Shown piece after piece: positions 43,755-54,000 of a DNA stretch of 64,000 nt. How positions within the stretch are numbered: position 1 is the first letter of the stretch; each line of letters starts with the position of its first letter. The position numbers were made by a program, and so were the translations under genes. This DNA is from Lytechinus variegatus (Eukaryota; Echinodermata; Echinoidea; Temnopleuroida; Toxopneustidae), in contig NC_054753.1 of the NCBI RefSeq assembly GCF_018143015.1, forward strand, positions 29,095,462-29,159,461, in the 5' to 3' direction. Below the pieces are notes generated by a model. It had not been told where the DNA came from and did no database searches. It saw nothing but the letters and a program-made list of their open reading frames with translations.

Positions 43755-46700
43755 ATGTTGAGCATAGGCAAGTGAAGAGCTTTTTGTGGGGGAAGGGGGC
43801 TTGCCCAAACTTTTTTCGTAACAAAAATGCACACCCCCTTTGGGAATATCCTGGATCCGCCCCTGGTCCACTTTGAAACCAGACCTCATCCTGTCAGTAT
43901 TATTTACTTGAGCACTCCCTTCTTACAAGAATGCAATCTTGAGCGATCGATTGATTGGAGGAACAAGGTTGAAAGAAATATTAAATTTCTTTTATTCTGG
44001 GTCACCGCTGACCGGGATACAGTACAAATTGGACTTTGAATGATAAAGTTTCCATTACTCTGAAATTCAGTATGCACCAGGTTATAGAGAATTATGTGAC
44101 TGGTACATGTATCTATATTGGACAGAGCAAATAAACAATTGAAGAGGACAGGTTTGCAAAATATTTAATTAGGCTACTGATGTCTTTTCTACAGTTAGGG
44201 ATGCCAGTTGGAATTGATCAGAGGGTCTGAAAATCACCTACATGTACATGTAGAATACAATATTTTGTACACAAAAGTACAAAAACTATGGCCTAAAAAT
44301 AAATGGCCAGAGCCTGAATTAAGGCTTTTGCCTGAAAACTGACATCCCTGTACAGTACAAATTGGAGTTTGAACTGTTTAAATTTACACATAAAATACAT
44401 GTATGATCTATACTGCAAATCTAGAGTTTGATTATTTGAATATACTGGGGACTAGGGATAACAGGTGAATTAAGAATTTTCTCTGGACATGCGTTTTGGA
44501 GTTAGGACTTTCGTCAGACAAGTCCTAAAATCATTGTTTTACTTTTAAGATCATTTATAAACTGTGGAAGGAGTATCAAACAAAATTGCATTTCGGACCA
44601 CTAACATTACAACAAAATCTAAATCTAAAGTCAAGTTCTTTTCTTTGTGAATGTGCAATACATTCGATCCATCCATCCATCCACCCATTTTCTATCATCT
44701 ATTTAAACTGTAAATATTTATTTTAATTCATTTATCTATTCATTTCTTTATTAATTTATTCTGAATTATTTCATTTTTATTTTACAGTATTTCTTTTTAC
44801 TTTATTTAGCTAAAATGTATTTATTATTATTATTTTTTTTTTGGAGGGAGAGGGTAGGTTCTACTCCTGCAAGTTGAAATCTGTGGTAAGTTTAGTTGTC
44901 TTTAGACCTTAAAGGGAATGAAACTTTTTGAACACATGGACTTATGTGGAAACAGAAAAAATCAAAGGAAATTTGAGAAAAACCAGACAAATAATGAGAG
45001 AACTATGAGTATTTGAAAATTGCGAGTACTAATGCTATGGAGATCCTCCCATTGGCAATGCGAGTATGCAACATACATGTAGATGTCACATCTTTGTCAC
45101 ATGTGAACAACTTTCCCTTTCATGGACTATATAATACCCACAACATGTCTCTTGTTGCTCTTCTTATGACACAAACTATTTATCCATAATGTGTACATGT
45201 ATGTATTACATGCCCTCCTATAGAAATAATACATGATCTACTTAGCTTAAGATAAGACAAGAGAGGCAGTTTAAGTTAAACATGTACAAAAGTACTGGGA
45301 GAGTTGTTCACAAGTGACATCACACATCTTTGTCACATTGCCAATAGAAGGATCTCCATAGCATTTATAATGATCGCAATATTCAAATGCTCATAACTTT
45401 CTCCTTAATAATTGTCTGATTTTTTTTTCAAATTTTGTTGATCTGTTTCTTTGATTTTTCTGTTTTCACACAAGCTATCTTGTTCCAAAGGTTTTATTTT
45501 CCTCTTAATTTCAAATCTATGCTGTAATGTCTTTGTGTGGGGGGGAAGGGGGAGAGCAGCAAGTTGTGATATCTTAAGGACAAGTCCACCCCAACAAAAA
45601 CTTGATTTGAATAAAAAGAGAACAATTCAACAGGCATAACACTGAAAATTTCATCAAACCCAGAAGGAAAAACCAGTTAGACCAGTAATTTTTTTTACTG
45701 GTTTCCAGTATAATTTTACTGGTTTCCAGTATATTTTTACTGGGCCAGTTGATTTTTAACTGGACCAGTAAAAATTAACTGGAGACCAGTTCCAACAATT
45801 GCATTCCAGTTAAAGCAATTAGTAATACCAGTTAAATTGTTTTTCATTAAACTGGTGTTACTGGTCCAATAAATGGTTTCCAGTAGATTTTTACTGGTTT
45901 CCAGTATATGTTTACTGGACCAGTTGATTTTTAACTGGACCAGTAAAAATGAACTGGAGACCAGTTCAAACAATTGCATTCTGGTTACTGGTCCAATAAA
46001 TAATGACTTTCAAGTCAGATCATTTAACAAATTATGAAAAATTAATCTTGCAATTCAGAGAAAGTTATTATCGTTATCATTTATCATTGTTATCATCATT
46101 GCTCTTATGATTATCACAATTATTGTTATTATGATCATTCTTGTAATCATTCTTATTACTGTTATTGTTATTGATATTGTAATTATTATTATTAATATTA
46201 TCATAATTATCAATTATTGATATTATCATTAAAATAATTATTTCCTCTAATTATGATTAAGATCAAAGCAAGATGTATTCCTCTGATATATAGTCAACTG
46301 GTCTAAAGTAATTCAATGTTTGAAATTAAACTGGTCAAGACCAGTAATACCAGTAATTCTGATGATGCTGATCACGTGGTTTACCTCATTTGCATATTTC
46401 CTGTTTTTTAAAGAAAAATCAGGATTTATAATGGAATATCTTTGCAATAGCACTCATTGTTGTTTGAAAACCTTCAAAATAATTGTGTGAACTAATTCAC
46501 AATGAAAATGTGTAATTTTATACATCACATTTAAAATAACAGCAGAAAGATTAATTTACTAACCATCTTTTCCATCACATTTCACTGGCCATGGTATATA
46601 ACAAACCAAATGCATAATAAACTGATCCAGTAAGACCAGTACGAGGACCAGTTCGACCAGTTTGAGGACCAGTGAGACCAGTATGAAGACCAGTGAGACC

Positions 46701-49139
46701 AGTAACAACCACCAGAAACAAGACCAGTATACTTAAAGACCAGTTTAATTTTTAACTGGACCAGAAGGGGTAGTTAAAATTTTAACTGGACCAGTATGAC
46801 CAGTTAGACCAGTAAACCGATTAACTGGACCAGTAAAATTTTAACTGGACCAGTATGACCAGTTAGACCAGTAAACCGATGTTCCAATTTCCAGAGTTAC
46901 CAGTTAAAATTATACTGGTCTAACTGATCCAGTGGAACTGGTTTTGACTTCTGGGAAATCGAATGTAAAATATTAAGATATGACATTTAAAAGTTTTGCT
47001 TCATTTCACAAAACAGTTATATGCACCTCTCAGTCAGTATGCAAATGAGGGAAGTGATACTAGTGACATCACTCACTCACTATTTCTTTTGTATTTTATT
47101 ATATGAAATATTTTTGATTTTCTCATCATTGTCATGTGAAATGAAGTTTCATTCCTCCCTGAACACATGGAATTCCATTATTTTAACATTTTGTGCTTCA
47201 GGCAAGGAGGTCCTAATCATCAAATTCGTAAAAATTGAAACATTGAATAATAAAAACAATAAAAAACAAAAGAAATAGTGAGTGACATCATCGACTCTCT
47301 CATTTGGATGTAACTGGCTCGTTCATATAAATATTTTGTTAAAAATAAGTGAAACATTGAAATGTCATAACTTTCTTATTTTACCTCCGATTTTGATGAA
47401 ATTTTCAGCACCGTGCTTGTCTGATTTTTCTGTATTGATTCAAATCAACATTTTTCTGAGGTGGACTTGGTCTTTAATGTGCAATAGTGCAGTGCAATAC
47501 AAAACCTAAACTCATTTCAATGTAGGCCTAAGCCTTATTATTGCAAAAAACAAAAATAAACAGTAAAATGTTCCTTAAAAAAAATTGGTCTGTATTCTGT
47601 ATTAAACCCAAATCACAAATTACGGTACAATTGAATATTATTTTCACAAAGATCTAGAATTAGAAAGAAAAGAAAATTGCATGCAAATTCATGTGCTCTT
47701 GATAGGTACCTGCTAATGTATCACATCAAGAAGACGTAGACTCCTTACCCCTGTCGGAGAGAACCAAAGTTGCTTGGTCCTGTTCTTCAGTCTCCTCATT
47801 GGCTAATGTCTGCTTTTCCATCATATTTGACAGTTCCATTTCATATTCAGGGGTGTCTGACTTCACAAGTTCAGTTTTTAGTGTCTCCTGTTCCTCCGAG
47901 CTAGGACCATCATCCTCATCATCGACCACTAGCTGATCCTTTTCAGAATCAATCTGGAAAACCCCAGGTTCCGGGTCTTCTAGAACAGAAGAGGATTTTG
48001 CGATTGTATCATTGTCTTGGTTATTATTGCTGGTGGTATTTTCACACGGTTCTTCCTTGGTATCAGCTTGATGGACAGTAACTGTTTCCATGCTTGATCC
48101 TGTAATCATAGAGAACAATGAGGAAGATCTAATGGTATGGACATATTCATTTACAATATTGACTATTAAAATAAAAAGCAAAAAAAAAAAAAAAGAGATC
48201 CCCAAATACTGCAAAAAATCAACAGGATATTATTACTGTAGATTACTGGGGTATGAAATCTGCAATGAACAGGCTCATTGTGAGAAACAAAAAATTATAT
48301 TAAATAAAAAAAACATGTACCTTTAGACAGTGTGGTCAGCAGTACAATTTCTCCAGCAGGGCCTTTGAAGAGACAAAACTTTCGTTTCCCAATGGTGGAA
48401 TAGTGTTTATTCAATTAAAGACTAATCTATTCGAGACAAAACTTTTGTTTCCCCATGGTGGATTAGTGTTTATTCAATTAAAGGCTAATCTATTCAAGTT
48501 TTTCTACTGTCTTTGTGATGTAAATATGAATATTACTATTAGATAAACAGTGGGAGGCTAAATTCAGCAGATACTTGGAAACTTGGTAAAGGCCTTTAGA
48601 GGCTTTAATGAAATTATTAAAAATTGAAAAACAATAGTATGGAATATCAAGATTTTCAGGATTACTTTTTACAGGTTCTACTTTTCCATTGATCGATCCC
48701 AGTTCAGTATGGATATCCAGCTGCTGAACACTATTAGAGTAAACTTGTGAAAAAACCCTTAAAACGGATTAACGTTTAAAAAGGCACTATTACCCAAAGG
48801 AGCATCTTTGGCAATCGGTGTCCTAGCAACTGTCCTCGTTGGAGATCTTGGATCCGAGGAAGCAACTGGAAAGACAAAAGGCCCTGGTTCTCTCCCTGCA
48901 GAGGGTGACCTTGGATCAGAATCATCGGGAACAGGAGTCCTAGCAACCGTCGGTGAACGTGGATCATGAAACTCAGAGTCATCATTGACGGTCCTCTGCA
49001 TGGGAGTACGCTGGACGTCTTCGGACGGAGATCGAGGATCAATCAATGTTTTGACTCGCCGGTTAGCGATTGGAGTGTGGTACTGATCATCTTCATCTGG
49101 TTTATCACCATTTATTGACTTGCTTTCCGTTCCACCCAT
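38934..49139 (-). CDS. CDCA3: Cell division cycle-associated protein 3 (Tome-1)
   Basis: CDS is complement(join(38934..39247,47749..48099,48794..49139)), 336 aa (human 268). CDCA3 is known as a trigger of mitotic entry that promotes Wee1 destruction and is itself an APC/C-Cdh1 substrate. Exon 1 has four DPRSP motifs (residues 34-38, 59-63, 75-79, 96-100) and three RTP(I/M/V) motifs, the family signature; human has two such pairs. Exon 2 is acidic and low in motifs, as in other CDCA3 proteins. The C-terminus ends VPDKENI with a KEN box at 333-335, like human DKEN. The start MGGTES fits MGxxxS, as human MGSAKS does. All three exons meet in phase 1. An acceptor at 49167-49168 implies a non-coding first exon further right. 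USP5 lies divergently beside it. Confidence 0.93.
39533..39687 (+). mobile_element. Fold-back MITE, GTTTCATCA family, copy 4
   Basis: Has ctagttgtcagatcagatga, ttgattggctgagaagcact and ggacttgtcggatgaaatgc; ends ataaaatgctccc. It lies in CDCA3 intron 2, about 290 bp from the terminal exon. Confidence 0.7.
39690..41140. other. CDCA3 intron 2 DNA, nothing recognised
   Basis: AT-rich, with short frames only and a few acatgtac tracts. Confidence 0.45.
41152..41711 (+). mobile_element. CCCGGG 8-bp-TSD family, copy C (560 bp)
   Basis: Flanked by gtacatgt on both sides (41144-41151, 41712-41719). It is nearly identical to copy A, including the 20-bp palindrome, so both are relatively young. Confidence 0.87.
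41926..42165 (+). mobile_element. Short element GTCTGCTGTGC, copy 4, with a small insertion
   Basis: Collinear with 17565-17731 except that about 66 bp between ttgttgat and agtttcaat are extra (42062-42127). The insert starts tattattattatttattcgg and looks like the complement of a CR1 LINE tail ending (ATA)n. Confidence 0.65.
42849..43237. mobile_element. hAT-like MITE, CAGGGTGCTACATA family, copy 2 (inverse)
   Basis: Ends tagggtgctacatatta and tatgtacatgtagcaccctg. The body is the complement of 10636-11011 (for example gggcaagtatattccaacta and atggtttataaaagtt). It lies in CDCA3 intron 2. Confidence 0.75.
43673..43865. mobile_element. hAT-like MITE with CAGTGGCGGATCCAGG termini
   Basis: Ends cagtggcggatccagg and cctggatccgcccctg are inverted. 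The 8-bp flanks gtccacat and gtccactt agree at 7 of 8. A/T and G runs fill the centre. Confidence 0.78.
44196..44350. mobile_element. hAT-like MITE, CAGGGATGCCAG family, copy 2
   Basis: Ends tagggatgccagtt and aactgacatccctg; inverse of 8803-8918. tacagt occurs next to both ends. Confidence 0.7.
44911..45508. mobile_element. TTAA-bordered fold-back MITE
   Basis: Runs from ttaaagggaatgaaac to gttttattttcctcttaa. The arms pair over more than 200 bp: gaaacagaaaaaatcaaagg with ctttgatttttctgttttc, and atgctatggagatcct with aggatctccatagcat. No coding content. Confidence 0.72.
45574..47477. mobile_element. TTAA-bordered fold-back element, interrupted by another transposon
   Basis: Left border ttaaggacaagtccacc and right border ggtggacttggtctttaa are inverted and both carry TTAA. 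The left arm ..actgaaaatttcatcaaa is cut at 45658 and resumes at 46956 with aaatcg; the right arm has the uninterrupted complement cgattttgatgaaattttca. Without the insert it would be about 600 bp. Confidence 0.75.
45659..46955. mobile_element. CCAGT/ACTGG-array transposon, 1297 bp
   Basis: Ends cccagaaggaaaaaccagtt and aactggttttgacttctggg are inverted repeats. Subterminal zones of about 300 bp (left) and 370 bp (right) are packed with ccagt and its complement actgg, roughly every 10-20 bp in both orientations. The centre (46020-46260) is a degenerate ATT/ATC repeat. No transposase frame. The motif array may be subterminal transposase-binding sites (inference). Confidence 0.8.
47749..48099 (-). 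CDS. CDCA3: CDCA3 coding exon 2 (acidic middle region)
   Basis: Acceptor gattacag|gatcaa and donor caggg|gtaagg. Reads GSSMETVTVHQADTKEEPCE and further Glu/Asp/Ser-rich sequence. Assignment rests on phase match and position more than on similarity. Confidence 0.85.
48370..48497 (+). repeat. Tandem duplication, two ~63-bp units
   Basis: gagacaaaactttcgtttcc and gagacaaaacttttgtttcc start two units that both continue caatggtgga/catggtgga..tagtgtttattcaattaa. They lie in CDCA3 intron 1. Confidence 0.8.
48794..49139 (-). CDS. CDCA3: CDCA3 coding exon 1 (DPRSP repeats)
   Basis: Start ATG in aaagATGggtgg, donor ttgg|gtaata. The exon itself likely extends to 49166, where attaacag|gtgaaa is an acceptor for an upstream 5' UTR exon. 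Confidence 0.92.
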
Positions 49140-49169
49140 CTTTAATCGTAGAGACAGGATTTTCACCTG

Positions 49170-50900
49170 TTAATGAAACAAGATAAAAACAAGAAAATTA
49201 TTAGAAACTCAACTACATCTACACCTCATTCTGTAATCAAAACAGATGTTCATATGAAGAAAGTCCAAGGATGCTATGCACAACTTTTAAAAAAATAGTC
49301 TGAAACCAAAAGGAAAATTGAAAAACTTGTAAAAAAATATTAATAACTAAAACTGAAGAAAACAATGATATATACATGTAGGCCTATTATTTTCTTCTTC
49401 AATATAATTTACAAAGTCAGTTCACATCCAATTTATAATGATAGACTGATCAACATTTAGAACTGCCCAGTGCCCAGGTTCTGCATATACATTTACATCT
49501 AAAATTCTAGTCTGTTAAGGATTTAAACCATGATAAGATTTTGATTCTGACTCCGTAGTACGGTAGTATTAAAGCTGACTGACGTGTATTTGCCCCCTCA
49601 AAAAAAAAAAAAATAGATCAAAATCAAAATGGCAATGAAAATGCCCGCTCCCCCCAACCAAAACAAACAAAAAATAGATGACTCAGGAATCTCAGCTGTG
49701 ATACTCAGAAAACAGTAAAAGTGTTTAGTTTCCCAACTTGAGCAATTTCAACAACAAAAACAAAAAAAATCAAAGTTCACCTTGCCCTTCGACTTGATCC
49801 CGCTGCCCAACTTTGCAAAATTTGGCATTGTTCTTAACAATCCTGCAATTTATCTAAATTAATGAATGAAAAGCAATCTAGGAATTTATTTTTATCGAGC
49901 CTGAATTAAATTCCCCTCTCAAGTTGAAAACTGCCAAACGATCAGTGACTGTCACATCCAAAGTTTGGACCAAACAGACCAATATTAACTTCCTCAATTA
50001 TTTGAAGTTCAGTATTATATTCCAACAAAATTCCAACACTCCAACAGTCACTCCACAACTTCTTCACAAGAAACTTCAAATGGCAACTGGCATTTAATAC
50101 ACTGGCGCAGCTAGGCTGTGTGAATGTGACAGTCGCTATTGAAAACCACCGGCGGCTAAAAAAAATAGGGCTACGGAAGGGACAAACAAAAGCGAAGTGC
50201 AGTGGCGAGAACTTCATCAGATTCAGAGGCAGAGAAGAAATCGTTATGAATTTTCTGAGCACATGCAAACACATCGCTCCTCCTACACAAAATGACCGAT
50301 TCTTCAGGGATTACTCACTCAAACAAAGGCTGTTTTGTATGTCATCAACGCGGTTTTCGTCATACTTTCCTCACTCTCAGAGCTTCAATCCGTGCGTGAC
50401 TCACGCAGTCCAAATATATTATTACTCATCGTTCACTCACACAGCACGGACCCGACCGAGCGGGGCGCGGGGGCAAGCAGGCATCGATCGTTACCGCTTT
50501 ACGTACCGTATACCTGTACGCCCCTCACCCACACAGCTACAGTGTAGTACAGACAGAAAACAAACCATTCAAAAGACAAAAATCCGAAATCGAACCCATC
50601 CCTTGAGATAAAACACAATCGAATCTAATCTTGAAAATTTGGGCATGCCAAAATTTGTAATTGAATTATGATGGCAACCTTGATATTTCTTTACCGATCC
50701 ACTGCTCCAACTTCTTGATTCGTGTTTTAATATATGGAAAATGATACAAACCATAAAAATTTTCAGTTGAAAAGTAAACGAACCAATCAGCATCCTGAAA
50801 AGTATAGGTTTATGAATATTCATAATCTCGCAAAAAACGAGAAGCCAAATTCGAGAATATATTATGATCAAAAACATTTTGTGCGAGACCAATGTCCAAG
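49170..50900. promoter_or_regulatory. Divergent CDCA3-USP5 5' region, probable bidirectional promoter
   Basis: It separates the CDCA3 first coding exon (minus) from the USP5 start (plus). It should contain a non-coding first exon of CDCA3 and both transcription starts. The part 50150-50530 is richer in G+C and CpG than the surroundings. No TATA box is evident. Cell-cycle (CHR/CDE) sites were not firmly identified. Confidence 0.55.
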
Positions 50901-51002
50901 ATGGCAGCTTCCAAACTGCACGAGTTTCTTGGCAAAATAAAAGTTCCAAGAGGAGGAGAGAAGGTTTATAAAGATGAGTGTGCATATTGTTTCGACAACC
51001 CG
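50901..51002 (+). CDS. USP5: USP5 exon 1
   Basis: Encodes [20 protein letters not shown] and on to CFDNP; donor cccg|gtaagt, phase 0. It is followed by a 9.4-kb intron filled with LINEs. Confidence 0.92.
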
Positions 51003-54000
51003 GTAAGTTTATATCAGAGGCAATATTAGATATCAGATTTGTCGCAATATAGTCAGTGATTTATTCATTTTTTTGTAAGGAAACTGGGTCTGACTGAGGT
51101 GAGTGAGTAAGCTGACTCAGCCTCAAGCGCAGGCGAGGGTTCTATACTGTGCGGTATACCATCAGGCAAGCACGGAGGATGTGTCACAATAATCTCCTTT
51201 CAGAAATTGAGGATGCAAAAGGTAGCAATGACAAACTCTTCTATAGGCTTGTCAAACGCACCAAAGGATCTCGGTCCACCGACACACTGTCTTATAGGGG
51301 TACAACGTATGAAGGAGAGGCAGTTTTAGATGGCTTCAACACATATTTCTCAGATCTTGCTAAACCGGATTATATAAATGCCTCTTCTCCGCCTGAAATA
51401 GATGAAGCCTTCCCCACTCGCCCGTTCCAGGACAATCTGAATCAACCACTTCAACCCTCTACTTCAAAAGATCTAGATGAAGCTATTAACTCTCTCAAGA
51501 AACAAAAAGCTGCAGGACCTGATAATATATCTCCTGAGCATCTTATATATCTTGGCCCAATAGCTCGGAAATTACTCCTCGCCCTCTTCAATCGATGTAT
51601 ATCCCTAAAGTATATTCCTGAACCTTTGAAGTCCGGCCTTATAGTCCCAGTTCACAAAGGAAAAGGAAAAGATGTTAAAGATCCTTCTAACTACCGAGGC
51701 ATAACAGTTTCTTCAACAATTGGTAAAGTTTTGGAAATGCTCATCAAATCTCAACTAGAATTCCACTTGCAATAAATGATGTCCCAGACCAGTTACAATT
51801 TGGATTCCAGAAAGGCAAATCTTGCCTCCTTACTGCATCCTCACTGGAATTAATAATCCAACTGAACTCTGCCAAGAAATGCACAACATATCTTGCTCTT
51901 CTTGATGCACAGAAAGCATTTGACATCGTTTGGCATAAAGGCCTATTTTCTAAGCTTCAAAACCTAGGCCTCCATGAATCTCTGTTATCTACACTGGAAG
52001 AATTCTACAATGGTAGTACCAGTAGAGTCATGTGGGAAGGAAAAGTCAGCTCTCCTTTTCAAATCCTTCAAGGTGTAAAACAGGGAAGTGTGCTCTCTCC
52101 CACCTTATATACAGTCTTCATCGATGGCCTGATCAAATCACTAAGGAATGCTTGTCTAGGATGCTCTATTAACGGTTGCTACATGGGAGTGATAGTACTA
52201 GCAGATGACGTTGCTCTTATCAGTACATGCCCTCGTGAACTCCAATCAATGCTGGACCTCACCTTCAATTATTCCTGTGCCTGGAGATATAAAATTAATC
52301 CACAAAAAAGTGCCGTAGTAGTAATAAACAAAAAAACATCAACCAGTGTAAGTTCAATCGAGTGGAAAATGGGAGGAATGACGATCAAGGAAAGCAGAGA
52401 GCACCCACACCTTGGCATAATAAAAAGCAATTGTAATATTGATCACACCAATGACATCATATCAAAGGGATATAACACCTTCTTCTCGCTTACTGGAACA
52501 AAGCAAGGAACTCTACGCCTGCTGCCACCAATATGTACTCATCTTTGGAAAATGTTCTGCATACCAAGAATGCTATATGGGATTCAGATTATCCAACTTA
52601 CCAACTACATGCTGTCCCGTCTGAACAAGGCTCAATCTTTTCTTTTTAAAAGAGTGCTTGGTTTGCCAAGGAGTGCGGCTGACGAAATTGTTTATTTATT
52701 GCTAGATATCCTTCCAATGGATAAGCGAATCGACTATGAAATTCTTCTCTTACTTGGGCAATATGCAAGCCTTTCAGACGAGCGCACTGAAAGAAGAATC
52801 CTATCCTATTTGGTTCCCAATTTTGTGTAAAGGAGTGAGTTGGGGCGCGTCACAGCTGCTCCAACTTTCTCCTCGATTTGGTTGGACCTGAGTTCTATGT
52901 TACTTTTGATTTTGTTACTGATTTGTTCATTATGTGTCACTCATTATGCAGGATCATTTGGAAGTGATATTTTTTGATGGATTTTCTGTATTTGTGTGAA
53001 CTATTTTTGACTGTCTCCATTCTCAGTTTGTAAGTAGTAGCCATACTGTACAGCACAGGTTCAAGTCACTATACACTTTCTATTTAGAGTGTTAGGTGAA
53101 GTGTACCCATTCATACTGTTCCCTTATTTTGTAAAGGAAGATTTAAAGGTATTGAATTAAACACAATAGGTTACGTAACCTCATACAAATGGCATTCATT
53201 CATAATACCTTTACTGTTCAGGGCTGTGCTCTTGTACTGGTTTTAATTTCTTCTAATGTATTTTTCAGTATAGCTGGTGGCGATCAGTTTATTTGTACTC
53301 ATTTTCTCACAGATTCCCCATCCACTGTGATTCTTAATTCACCATCTTATCTGAGATTACGATATGTAGGTAAAAGAATATCTTATTACTGTACTCCTAC
53401 ATGTACGTCAACTTTTCAGTTAAGTTTTATTCAGTGTGGGGACGTACATCCGAACCCAGGTCCAACCCCTAAAAATAATGAGGATACTTATGCCAACTGT
53501 AATTATACAAATAATATATCTAAGATGTGTGCCATTAGAATTAAGTATGACATCAATACCCTGTACCAATTAAATTCTAAGCAATACAATGTATCTTCTA
53601 CCATATGGTCCACATTAAATGATTTGGGTATTTGTAGAGGTCGAACAAGAAGATGTCGAAAAGGGGGAAGATGTAGACGACGACGAGCGCATCAAGAGCT
53701 ACCTGAATCCCAGACATCTAATGAAGTCACAAAAGATTCAGTGACCTTAGCCCTGTGGAACGCCAGATCACTGAATAATAAGACTCATATGTTCTGTGAC
53801 CTCATGATCAACAATCGAGTCGACATCGCAGCTATAACAGAGACGTGGTTCACAGGTGATCATCGCGATGACATCCCACTAGCACAGATATCATCCACCC
53901 TCCAGAGCTATATCGTACATCATCAGCCAAGAAAGGGTCGTCTAGGAGGTGGTGTAGCTGTATGTATACATCAATCCTACAAAGTCAAGGAGTTTAAATC

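Noticed and set aside
48759-49166. CDCA3 start at the upstream in-frame ATG (MKILSLRLKMGG)
   Set aside because: The upstream ATG lies just within a probable splice acceptor, has a weaker context, and the MGxxxS start matches human.
50120-50611. 163-codon plus-strand frame between CDCA3 and USP5
   Set aside because: It lies in the divergent promoter region, resembles nothing known, and the other strand carries an equally long frame. Higher G+C explains both.
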